Positions 9,313-18,883 of a stretch of DNA of 64,000 nucleotides are shown here, one piece after another; positions within the stretch are counted from its first letter, which is position 1; each line of letters opens with the position of its first letter. Position numbers and translations under genes: made by a program. The notes under the pieces were generated by a model. The model was not told where the DNA came from. It made no database searches and saw only the letters and a program-made list of their open reading frames with translations. Source of the DNA: Hyphomonas adhaerens MHS-3 (GTDB taxonomy: Bacteria > Pseudomonadota > Alphaproteobacteria > Caulobacterales > Hyphomonadaceae); the NCBI RefSeq assembly GCF_000685235.1, contig NZ_ARYH01000001.1:2294001-2358000 (forward strand). The letters run 5' to 3'.

Positions 9313-10009
9313 GGGTCTTTTCCTTTTGTTGTGCTTCCGGGCCCGGGCCCGCTTCACTGACCGTCGATCCGACGAAGACGAGCGCCAGGGTTGCGAAAAT
9401 GTATGCCTGCACCGCTCCGGTCAGCATCTCCAGCGCCATCAACGGGATCGGCACCAGCAGTCCCGCCAGGGACAGGACGATGCTGATGATGAATGCGCCG
9501 CTCATCACATTGCCGAACAGGCGGATCATCAGGGAGAAATGACGTGTGACCTGTTCGATCAGGTTGAATGGGAGCATGAGCCAACTGGGTTTTGCAAATG
9601 CACCAAGCCAGCCGCCCACACCAAGTGACCGGATGCCCCAGAAAATCGAGGCGGCGAACACGATGATGGCCAGCGCGGCGTCGGTTTCCAGATGTGCCGT
9701 CGGGGGTTCAGCGCCAGGGACCAGTGAGGTCCAGTTCGCCGCCAGGATAAAAACCAGAAGCGTGCCGATCAGGGCGCGGAACCGGGCAGGGTCGCCGGGT
9801 ACGGTCGCCCGGATCTCGCTGTCGATCGTGCTGACGATCAGTTCAAGGACAGCTTGTGCACGCCCGGGCTTGAGGCTGAGCCGCCGGGTCATCAGAATGG
9901 ATGCCACGGTTAGCACAGCCATGATGGCCCAGGTGACAACGACCGGCGTGGTGATGGCAACCGGACCGAGCGTGAAGGCCGTCCCGGCTTCAAACGGAGA
10001 AGACTCCAT
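9305..10009 (-). CDS. atpB: N-ATPase subunit a (stator channel)
   Basis: A 234-residue integral membrane protein with about five helices. The essential arginine lies in [15 protein letters not shown], the hallmark of subunit a. The following helices ([31 protein letters not shown]) match the conserved P..a.E.f...iQA.iF..L...Y pattern. It forms the ion half-channels next to the c-ring. The ATG at 10009 shares one base with the atpR stop; the longer frame to 10186 reads an Arg/Pro-rich shadow of atpR. It overlaps atpE by eight bases. Confidence 0.95.
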   Translation of the reverse strand: MESSPFEAGTAFTLGPVAITTPVVVTWAIMAVLTVASILMTRRLSLKPGRAQAVLELIVSTIDSEIRATVPGDPARFRALIGTLLVFILAANWTSLVPGAEPPTAHLETDAALAIIVFAASIFWGIRSLGVGGWLGAFAKPSWLMLPFNLIEQVTRHFSLMIRLFGNVMSGAFIISIVLSLAGLLVPIPLMALEMLTGAVQAYIFATLALVFVGSTVSEAGPGPEAQQKEKTHD

Positions 10010-10272
10010 CACCGCGCTCCTCTCAGGACGATCACCCGGCCAAGCAGGATGCCCGCTGCGCCGGCTATCAGAACCAGCGCGCCGCCTTGGGCGAACAGAA
10101 ACAGGATACCGCCCAGCAGAACGATCCGGCCAAGCTGCAGCCCGATGGCGGACAGGCGGCCTTCGACAATCCTGTTCGCGACCCATTCGAGACTTGCGAA
10201 ATGGAGCCAGCCGGCGCCCAGTCCGGCGAGACCGGCCAGCAGGGCGAATATGAGTGAGCTAACGTCAGGCAT
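10009..10272 (-). CDS. atpR: N-ATPase accessory membrane protein AtpR
   Basis: An 87-residue very hydrophobic protein with about three membrane helices: VSSLIFALLAGLAGLGAGWL, IVLLGGILFLFAQGGALVLIAGAA, and a short C-terminal segment. It contains few charges, several of them Arg (NRIVEGR, LGRIV, LGRVIVLRGAR). Position between atpQ and atpB is diagnostic of N-ATPase operons, where AtpR has been proposed to interact with the c subunit during assembly. Two ATGs are adjacent (10275 and 10272); the AGGAG site is better spaced for the second. Identification rests on gene order, size and hydrophobicity. Confidence 0.8.
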   Translation of the reverse strand: MPDVSSLIFALLAGLAGLGAGWLHFASLEWVANRIVEGRLSAIGLQLGRIVLLGGILFLFAQGGALVLIAGAAGILLGRVIVLRGAR

Positions 10273-10543
10273 CATTGCTCCTGTATCCACCGCCAGGCCA
10301 GCACGAAGCCGAGGACGGCACCGGCCATCAGCAGGGCCGCGGCCATCGTGATGCCGCTTTGCATCCACCTGTCCAGCCAATGCCCGATGAACAGCCCGGT
10401 CAACATAGGCACCACTATGATCCAGCCAAGTGCGCCTATGGTCGCGAACCGGCGGGCAAGAGACGGCTCCGGGTCTGCTTTGCCAGCCTTGTCCAGCGCG
10501 TCGGCGCGGCGGGCAGCTTCCTCGGTGGGGTCGTTGTTGTCAC

Positions 10544-10547
<4 letters not shown>
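10272..10547 (-). CDS. atpQ: N-ATPase accessory membrane protein AtpQ (AtpI-like)
   Basis: A 91-residue protein with a charged N-terminus (about 30 residues) and two membrane helices: TIGALGWIIVVPMLTGLFIG and ITMAAALLMAGAVLGFVLAW. The sequence between them, GHWLDRWMQSG, matches the G..lD....t pattern of the AtpI/F1Fo-assembly family (PF09527 type). In N-ATPase operons this gene is called atpQ. It overlaps atpC by four bases and touches atpR, consistent with coupled translation. A role in rotor assembly or cation handling is known for relatives, not shown here. Confidence 0.82.
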
Positions 10548-12531
<1,984 letters not shown>

Positions 12532-12540
12532 AACAGCGTC

Positions 12541-12942
12541 TTACTTGAACTGTTCCGCCCGGGCTTTCAGGTCGTCCGGGATCGCAACCGCTTTTCGTTC
12601 CGTAAGATCGAAATAGACGGACGTCGTTTCCAGAGTCGCGGCCACCGTGCCCTTGGCAAAGTTGTGCATCTCGTATTGTACGGTGATTGACTTACCACCC
12701 ACACGGACGATTTTCCCTTTGATTTCGAGAAGACTGCCGGCGGCAATTTCATCATTGTATTCAATGACCTGTTTCACATCGACCCAACCCGGGGCAGAGG
12801 CATCTTCCGGCTTCCATCCGAAAACCTCGTTCAGAAAGTGATAGGAACCATCATCAAACATGGCGATGTAGTGGCGTGTGGTCATGTGGCCCATGACATC
12901 GCACAGCCATGGATGGGCGACACCTTTGTAGATGGAGATCAT
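12541..12942 (-). CDS. acyl-CoA thioesterase, 4HBT hotdog family (candidate betainyl-CoA thioesterase)
   Basis: A 133-residue single-hotdog protein of the YbgC/FadM type. HPWLCDVMGHMTTRHYIAMFDDG holds the family's catalytic Asp and the GHM turn. It continues with DVKQVIEYNDEIAAGSLLEIKGKIVRVG, the central strand pattern. Its start overlaps the BKACE stop by four bases. Thioesterases of this kind accompany carnitine-degrading BKACE genes, sometimes fused to carnitine dehydrogenase, and hydrolyse betainyl-CoA to glycine betaine and CoA. This substrate is inferred from context; the hotdog assignment itself is firm. Confidence 0.88.
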   Translation of the reverse strand: MISIYKGVAHPWLCDVMGHMTTRHYIAMFDDGSYHFLNEVFGWKPEDASAPGWVDVKQVIEYNDEIAAGSLLEIKGKIVRVGGKSITVQYEMHNFAKGTVAATLETTSVYFDLTERKAVAIPDDLKARAEQFK

Positions 12943-13856
12943 TGCGGCACCTTCATGTCGATTGCGGCGTCCTGCTTCTTGAGCTTGAGCGTTTCGCGTG
13001 CTTCAGCCGGAGTTTGAACGGCGGCGCCCATGAGTTCGACGATGGTGCGCGCCCGTTCCACGAGCTGCGCGTTCGTCGCGAGATTGCCTCGGGACAGATA
13101 GAGGTTGTCTTCCAGACCAACGCGGACGTGCCCGCCCAGCAGCGCGGCCTGAGCAACCATGGGCATCTCCATCTGTCCCAGAGCAAAACCCGCCCAGTTG
13201 GCGCCCTCTGGCAGGTTTTCCACCATGGTCATGAAATTTCGCGGCGTCGCCTCCGCAGCCCACTTCACGCCCATGCAGACCTGAAACAGAGGCGGCGCGT
13301 CGAGCAATCCTTCAGCGAGCAATTGTTTGGCGAAGGACACATGACCGAGGTCAAATACTTCGAGCTCCGGCTTGACCCCGACCTTCTGGAGGCGCTTGGC
13401 GCCGAGGCGAAGCATGTCCGGCGTGGAGACGTACACATAGTTGCCGCCTGGATAATTGAAGGAGCCGCAATCGAGGGAACAGATCTCCGGCCGAAGGGTT
13501 TCAACGTGCACCATGCGTTCGGCCTGTCCGATACAGTCCGTTTCCGGGGCCAGGTCGAGCGGCGCTTCATCCGGGCCGAGATACAGGTCGCCTCCCATGC
13601 CGGTCGTCAGATTGATCACAACATCGGTATCCTGTTGGCGGATACGGTCGACCACTTCGGCATACAGCTTTGGATCGCGGGAAGGGGCGCCGGTTTCCGG
13701 ATTGCGAACATGGATGTGGGCGATCGCGGCGCCTGCTTTTGCGGCTTCGATGGAAGCGTCTGCGATCTGTTTCGGGGTTACCGGTACATGCGGTGACTTT
13801 CCGGCGGAGTCGCCGGAGCCGGTGACGGCGCAGGTGATGATAACGTTTCTATTCAT
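12939..13856 (-). CDS. beta-keto acid cleavage enzyme (BKACE, DUF849), probably 3-dehydrocarnitine-type
   Basis: A 305-residue TIM-barrel BKACE. These Zn enzymes condense a beta-keto acid with acetyl-CoA, giving acetoacetate and a new CoA thioester. Metal ligands are His47 and His49 (AHIHVRNP). Arg245, Glu249 and Asp250 (RVGLEDN) align with the catalytic Arg226, Glu230 and Asp231 of the Kce enzyme. The N-terminus ITCAVTGSGDSAGKSP is the form I associate with the carnitine-linked subgroup rather than true Kce (which has a Glu there). The ATG at 13856 has an AAGGA site. Neighbouring BCCT carrier and thioesterase support cleavage of 3-dehydrocarnitine to betainyl-CoA. Substrate not proven. Confidence 0.9.
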   Translation of the reverse strand: MNRNVIITCAVTGSGDSAGKSPHVPVTPKQIADASIEAAKAGAAIAHIHVRNPETGAPSRDPKLYAEVVDRIRQQDTDVVINLTTGMGGDLYLGPDEAPLDLAPETDCIGQAERMVHVETLRPEICSLDCGSFNYPGGNYVYVSTPDMLRLGAKRLQKVGVKPELEVFDLGHVSFAKQLLAEGLLDAPPLFQVCMGVKWAAEATPRNFMTMVENLPEGANWAGFALGQMEMPMVAQAALLGGHVRVGLEDNLYLSRGNLATNAQLVERARTIVELMGAAVQTPAEARETLKLKKQDAAIDMKVPQ

Positions 13857-13880
13857 ACCAATTCCTTCAAGCAAACGTGT

Positions 13881-15422
13881 TTAATCCTGTTTGCCAGCTT
13901 TCGGGTGGTCGGCTCTGAGCAGCTTCAGAAGGGAGAGAGCGATCAGCACCCCGATCACCAGCAAGGGAAGTGAGACGATCAGCGCGGCAGTCTGGACGAC
14001 CCGCTGTCCGCCGACGAAAAGCAGGCTGAGCGGCAGAAGACCCAGCATCAATGCCCAGAAGACACGTTGCCACGCCGCCGGATCCTTGCCTGCGGGAAGG
14101 GACCGCGTCGCACTGGACGCGAGAATATAAGACGCGGAGTCATATGTGGTTGCGGAGAAGACGATGGCGGACACCGCAAATACGGCTGCTGCGAGACCGG
14201 GAAGAGGGAGTTGGAAGATCATCTCGGCAATCGCCTTGGACCCGCCGTCATTGTTGATCATGCCGGTCAGGTCGAGCCCCTGTTTCAATTCCAGCCACAG
14301 ACCGAAATTTCCCAGGATCATGAAGAAGAGGCCGGCGCCGAGCGAACCGAACCCAAGCATGCCAAACACAATCTCCCTGATGGTCCGTCCTCGCGAAATC
14401 CGGGCAACGAACAGGCCCACGACGGGGCCATAGGCGACCCACCAGGCCCAGTAGAAAATCGTCCAGTCCTTGACGAACCCTGTCTCCCCGAACGGTTCAG
14501 TCCATGTGTTCAGGTGCACGAAGTTCTGGATCATCAGGCCCGTTGCGTTGAGCCCGGCTTTGATGAGCCAGACAGTTGGGCCGCAGATCAGGACGAAGGC
14601 CAGAAACGCGAACAACAGCCAGATGTTCAGATCTGTCAGGCGCTTGATACCTTTCCGGATGCCGGCGGCAGCGCTTGCTGCAAACACCGCGATGATGACC
14701 GCCATCACGCCGATCTCCATCCCAAAAGTCGGTTCGACCCCAAAGATGCGCGCGATCAGTGCCGCAATCATCGGCGTCGTAAAGCCGAGTGATGATCCCG
14801 CGCCACCAAGAAGACTGATCATGAAGAGAAGGTCGATAACGCGTCCGCCGAATGTCTCAGGCGAGATCCATGAAAAGCCCAGGCACCCCGTACTCAAACG
14901 AAGCACTTTGGCACTTCGGTTGTGATAGGCATAGGCGATGGCGAGGGTTGGCAAGCAATACAGGGCCCAGGCCGAAGGTCCCCAATGAAACAATCCGTAA
15001 GCGGAAGCCCAGTTTTGTGCCTCCTGGCTACGGGCCGTCAGGCCAAACGGGGGTGTTTCGAGGTAGTAGGCCCACTCGATCGCGGCCCAGTACATGAGCC
15101 CTGCGCCAACGCCTGCGCAGAACAGCATGCCGGCCCAGCTCAGTTGAGTGAATTCCGCCTGCGTGTCGGCGCCGCCAATCCTGACCGTTCCGAAACGGCC
15201 CAGCGCCAGCCATAGAAGGAAGATGATCGTCGCGGAGCCGGCCAGAAGGTAGAACGGTCCGAAATTGTTGGCGACCCAGTCATAGAGCTGAGGCAGCAGC
15301 GTCGCGCCCGTCCCGGGGAACAGGACCAGTGGAATACAGGTTGCGAGCACGAGGGCAGAGGCGCCGAAGAAGGCAACCCAGTCCGTTTTATGGGATGTGG
15401 AGGAGGTCAATGGATTTTCCAT
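13881..15422 (-). CDS. BCCT-family betaine/carnitine transporter
   Basis: A 513-residue, 12-helix carrier. The BCCT signature region reads WTIFYWAWWVAYGPVVGLF followed by ARISRGRTIRE. Trp320, Trp327, Trp328 and Tyr331 match in spacing Trp316, Trp323, Trp324 and Tyr327 of the E. coli carnitine antiporter CaiT. Tyr119 (EWAYY) and Trp147 (LFHWGP) match Tyr114 and Trp142. Most betaine carriers have Trp where Tyr331 stands. The CaiT Met331 position is Val here, so a cation-coupled uptake mode is more likely than exchange (inference). It shares one base with the upstream carboxylesterase stop (TAATG) and is followed 24 bases later by BKACE. Confidence 0.93.
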   Translation of the reverse strand: MENPLTSSTSHKTDWVAFFGASALVLATCIPLVLFPGTGATLLPQLYDWVANNFGPFYLLAGSATIIFLLWLALGRFGTVRIGGADTQAEFTQLSWAGMLFCAGVGAGLMYWAAIEWAYYLETPPFGLTARSQEAQNWASAYGLFHWGPSAWALYCLPTLAIAYAYHNRSAKVLRLSTGCLGFSWISPETFGGRVIDLLFMISLLGGAGSSLGFTTPMIAALIARIFGVEPTFGMEIGVMAVIIAVFAASAAAGIRKGIKRLTDLNIWLLFAFLAFVLICGPTVWLIKAGLNATGLMIQNFVHLNTWTEPFGETGFVKDWTIFYWAWWVAYGPVVGLFVARISRGRTIREIVFGMLGFGSLGAGLFFMILGNFGLWLELKQGLDLTGMINNDGGSKAIAEMIFQLPLPGLAAAVFAVSAIVFSATTYDSASYILASSATRSLPAGKDPAAWQRVFWALMLGLLPLSLLFVGGQRVVQTAALIVSLPLLVIGVLIALSLLKLLRADHPKAGKQD

Positions 15423-17017
15423 TACTCTGGCTTCCGCGTGGTCATGCCGGTCGCCTCAAGCGCTGCACACAGGTTTTCACTGACGGGGCGGGCAGGCTCA
15501 CGCACCTCATCTATCTTCAGGACGTCACCCGTTTCGTTGTAGGCTGGCCAAATGACGCCGTCCCCGAAGTTCGGGTCGCCCGTGCGAGCGAACTGGGCCC
15601 AGGCCCTCACCATGAATTCGGATATGCGCCGGTCAACAGCATCGGTTGGTAGCCAGTCGTCATGCGTATCGAAGACATAAGGCAGTTCCGCGCCATGATA
15701 GCTGCCCAATCCGGCTTCAAGAGCCCCGGTCCGCACCCGGTTGAATTCGTAGATGTAGACGGATTTTGAACCGGTCGACAAAGCGTCTGCGAGCGCTTGA
15801 CCCGGGCAGCGCATTTGCTCTGCAGTTTCAATTTGGTCCAGCGTGGCGGCGGGTCCGAACTTGGCTGTCATCTCCTCAACCAGGGGCGCTGCGGCGGGAT
15901 GAGTTTGTGTCCAGTCTGCCAGGTCGGTCTCAATGGTCGCCGGATCCAGATACATCAGCCACTCATCGCGATTGGTCCCGATCATGAGGTCGGCTGCGTT
16001 GAGCTTTCCGGCGGCAAGGCGGTCCGTAGGTTGTTGAGGCAGGAGTCCGCCATCGACCACCGGTCCAAAATCATAGTCGGCGAGGGCTGCATTGCTCGCG
16101 CTGAGAATTTGCTCTGCTGATGCTGTCATAGGGCTGGCACCGAAAGCTTCCAGCGCCGCTGCCAGCTTGTCGAAACCTGTTGCAGCGTCCTCACGTTCCG
16201 GCCGGGGCAGGAGCTCGAATCCGCCGCTTTGGCTGATGGCACGTTCGAATAGGCCTTTTGCGGCTGGCATTATAATCAGTGTGCCAACTGAAGATGCACC
16301 TGCAGACTCGCCGAAGATCGTGACATTGCTTGGATCGCCGCCAAATGCGCTGATGTTGCGTTGCACCCATTGCAACGCCGCGATCTGGTCCATCGTGCCG
16401 AAATTGATGGGGACATCATCCTGAGCCGCGTTCGGACCAAGGAAGCCCAGCGCGCCAAGGCGGTAGGCGATCGAGACGACGATGACGCCCTGTTCGGCGA
16501 GCTTGCGGCCATCATAGTTCGGCTCATAAGACCAGCCGCCCTTGTAGGACCCGCCGTGGATCCACACCATGACCGGGAGATCTGCGTCCGGCGTCGCATC
16601 CGGACTCCAGATGTTGAGGTAAAGGCAGTCTTCGCTTTCCCCATGCGGGCGGGCCGCTGTTTCCGGACCGCCACCGAAGGACTCTATCAGGCTCGCGTAC
16701 CAATCGACGATATAATCGCCTTGGATGCAGGCCGGGGCATAACGCGTCGCGACGACGGGCTTGCCGTCCTTGTGGAGTGGTTGAGGCGGCTGCCAGCGCA
16801 GCGAACCCGTTGGCGGGGCGGCAAATGGGATGCCCCGGAAAATACCGCCATTCTCAAACTCCGGCCAGGACAAGCCCTGATACGTCGCATCGGTTGCCAC
16901 GACTTCAGGAAGGTTATCGTTGGCCACAGGAGAGGCGCACGCCGCAACGAGCCCAAGCAGGGCCATCGCGGCGAATGTCCTGGCAAGTTTTCGAAGCTTC
17001 CGGACAGGTGCAGGCAT
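15422..17017 (-). CDS. type-B carboxylesterase, lipoprotein
   Basis: A 531-residue alpha/beta-hydrolase of the carboxylesterase/cholinesterase family. The N-terminal signal LARTFAAMALLGLVAAC ends in a lipobox, so it is probably anchored in the outer or inner membrane facing the periplasm. Catalytic Ser lies in TIFGESAGASSVG, the oxyanion hole in VWIHGGSYKGGW, and His in YHGAELPYVFD. ATG at 17017 is preferred; GTG at 17020 and TTG at 17029 are possible. It lies four bases after the MDR stop. In a carnitine locus it could release carnitine from acylcarnitines before uptake by the BCCT carrier (hypothesis). Confidence 0.9.
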   Translation of the reverse strand: MPAPVRKLRKLARTFAAMALLGLVAACASPVANDNLPEVVATDATYQGLSWPEFENGGIFRGIPFAAPPTGSLRWQPPQPLHKDGKPVVATRYAPACIQGDYIVDWYASLIESFGGGPETAARPHGESEDCLYLNIWSPDATPDADLPVMVWIHGGSYKGGWSYEPNYDGRKLAEQGVIVVSIAYRLGALGFLGPNAAQDDVPINFGTMDQIAALQWVQRNISAFGGDPSNVTIFGESAGASSVGTLIIMPAAKGLFERAISQSGGFELLPRPEREDAATGFDKLAAALEAFGASPMTASAEQILSASNAALADYDFGPVVDGGLLPQQPTDRLAAGKLNAADLMIGTNRDEWLMYLDPATIETDLADWTQTHPAAAPLVEEMTAKFGPAATLDQIETAEQMRCPGQALADALSTGSKSVYIYEFNRVRTGALEAGLGSYHGAELPYVFDTHDDWLPTDAVDRRISEFMVRAWAQFARTGDPNFGDGVIWPAYNETGDVLKIDEVREPARPVSENLCAALEATGMTTRKPE

Positions 17018-17021
17018 CACA

Positions 17022-18017
17022 TCAGTCAACTTTAGTATTTACCACAAGGCACCCACGAAGTTTTCCCGCTTCGATCAGTTCATGGGCTTCCGCGCAGTTG
17101 GCGAGGGGCACGGTCCGGGCAATCCGGTGTTTCAGCTTTCCGGCTTCCAGTGCCACTTCGATATCGGCAATGGCCTGCGCTTTGGCGTCTTCAGGCATGG
17201 CGTAGACAATAACCATGCGCACAGTGAGGTCCATAAACATCATGCGGTAGAAGGGTAGTACCGGCTGCTGATTGTGGGAGGAGGAATAGGTCGCAATCAC
17301 CCCATTGGTATTGATGACGTCCAGCACCTTTTCCAAATTCTCGCCAAACTCGACATCCACGACCCGATCTACCTTTTCACCGCCCGTCGCGTTGAGCAGC
17401 ATCTCGGGCCAGTCGGGCATGCGATGATTGAGCACGATGTCGGCTCCGGCGTCGAGGCAGTCCGCTTCGTCATCCGGATTGCTCGCCGTCGCAATGACCC
17501 GCGCCCCGGCCTGAGCGGCCCACTGGATCGCGTAATATCCAACCCGGCCCGCGCCGCCGGTGACAAGCACCGTTTTGCCTTTCACATCTCCATCAGAGAA
17601 CACGCAGCGATGCGCCGTCATGACGGGGATGCCAAGGCAGGCGCCGATCTCGAAGCTGGCGCTGTCGGGCAGGCGCGGTGCGCGGTTGCTTTCGACACAG
17701 ATGTATTCGGCTGCCGTCCCAAACCGGCGGCCATACTGGGCCTGGTAGACCCAGACCCGTTCGCCGACACGGGCAGCCGGCACACCTTCGCCCACCGCTT
17801 CGATAACGCCCGCACCGTCGCTGTGCGGAATGACATATCCATCGTCCAGCAGTGACGGAGCCGTGGCGCCAGACCGTTTTTTGACGTCTGAGGGATTGGG
17901 GCCGCTGGTGTGCAGGCGCACCAGGACTTCGCCCTCTGCCGGCGTTGGCTGGGGCAGATCTCCATATTGCAGGCAATCTGCCGCATCACCGAATTTGTCG
18001 AACCAGATGGCTTTCAT
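17022..18017 (-). CDS. zinc-free MDR, NADPH:quinone-oxidoreductase type
   Basis: A 331-residue protein beginning MKAIWFDKFGDAADCLQYGDLP, the usual start of quinone oxidoreductases, with GPNPSDVKKRSG and VLVTGGAGRVGYYAIQWAAQAGARVIATAS (AXXGXXG-type nucleotide fold). The Cys/His zinc ligands of alcohol dehydrogenases are absent. Relatives reduce quinones, enones or acryloyl-CoA with NADPH. ATG at 18017 is used; 13 bases separate it from the SDR stop. Its step in the operon is not obvious; it could handle an unsaturated acyl side product. Function unassigned beyond family. Confidence 0.88.
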   Translation of the reverse strand: MKAIWFDKFGDAADCLQYGDLPQPTPAEGEVLVRLHTSGPNPSDVKKRSGATAPSLLDDGYVIPHSDGAGVIEAVGEGVPAARVGERVWVYQAQYGRRFGTAAEYICVESNRAPRLPDSASFEIGACLGIPVMTAHRCVFSDGDVKGKTVLVTGGAGRVGYYAIQWAAQAGARVIATASNPDDEADCLDAGADIVLNHRMPDWPEMLLNATGGEKVDRVVDVEFGENLEKVLDVINTNGVIATYSSSHNQQPVLPFYRMMFMDLTVRMVIVYAMPEDAKAQAIADIEVALEAGKLKHRIARTVPLANCAEAHELIEAGKLRGCLVVNTKVD

Positions 18018-18030
18018 GGGGGCAGCCTCG

Positions 18031-18876
18031 TCAGAAGGGAAAAGAGAGCGTTTCGGTATGGCCGTCCACGGCGATGACTTGTCCGGACACCAGCGCAGCA
18101 TCTTTTGACGCGAGAAAAGCGCACATGCCGGCAATGTCGTCGGCGGTAACGAACCGGCGCATCGAAACCTGGGATTCGTAGATCCGGCGCACGACGTCCG
18201 GCGCCACACCGCGGTGCTCGGCGTCCCGTTCGATCACGCCGTCGATCCGGGGACCTGCGACAGACCCGGGGCAGACGGCATTGACCCGGATGTTGAAGGG
18301 GCCCAGTTCCATCGCCAGGGTCTTGGTCAGGCCAATCATCGCCCATTTGGACGCCGCATAAGCCGCACGCTGAGGATATCCGAACAGGGCCGCGGTAGAG
18401 GCGATATTGATGATCGCCCCCTGTTTGCGCTGCTTCATGCCGGGGACGGCTTCGCGGAGCAAATTGAACGTGCCGTTGACGTTGACATCCATCGTCCGGC
18501 ACCAGTCGTCGTGCGGCACCTCCTCAATCGGCGCGGTGCATCCCGCGATACCTGCATTGTTGACCAGAACGTCCAGGCCGCCAGCGCCGTCAGCCGTCAC
18601 TTTGCTGACGACGTCTTTCACTTGTTCCGGCGAGGACACGTCGCAGACCCAGGCGCTTACACCCGGCACGTCTTGCTGGAAGGCCTCGATGGAAGCAGCT
18701 GATACATCGCAAATATGGACGTTCCAGCCATCTTCTGCCAGGCGTTGTGCGGTGGCCTTGCCTATACCCGAAGCGGCGCCCGTGATGAGCGCCGTCCCGA
18801 GTGTCTTTGGCAGACCGGTTTGTGGTTTTGTTTCACTCATCGGTTCGCTGTCCGATGAGATCTCGCCAGGTGTCAT
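18031..18876 (-). CDS. short-chain dehydrogenase/reductase (candidate carnitine or 3-hydroxy dehydrogenase)
   Basis: A 281-residue classical SDR. Cofactor motif ALITGAASGIGKAT, NNAGIAG, catalytic Ser in IASTAALFG and YAASKWA carrying Tyr and Lys. The sequence after Lys (IGLTKTLAMELGPFNIRVNAVCPG) is canonical. ICDVSAAS after strand 2 has Asp, so NAD is the likely cofactor. ATG at 18876 has a TGAGG site and lies seven bases after the TonB receptor stop; a second ATG at 18840 is weaker. The operon otherwise lacks the carnitine 3-dehydrogenase expected before BKACE. This SDR is the best candidate for that oxidation, though known enzymes belong to a different family. Confidence 0.9.
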   Translation of the reverse strand: MTPGEISSDSEPMSETKPQTGLPKTLGTALITGAASGIGKATAQRLAEDGWNVHICDVSAASIEAFQQDVPGVSAWVCDVSSPEQVKDVVSKVTADGAGGLDVLVNNAGIAGCTAPIEEVPHDDWCRTMDVNVNGTFNLLREAVPGMKQRKQGAIINIASTAALFGYPQRAAYAASKWAMIGLTKTLAMELGPFNIRVNAVCPGSVAGPRIDGVIERDAEHRGVAPDVVRRIYESQVSMRRFVTADDIAGMCAFLASKDAALVSGQVIAVDGHTETLSFPF

Positions 18877-18883
18877 GATTACC

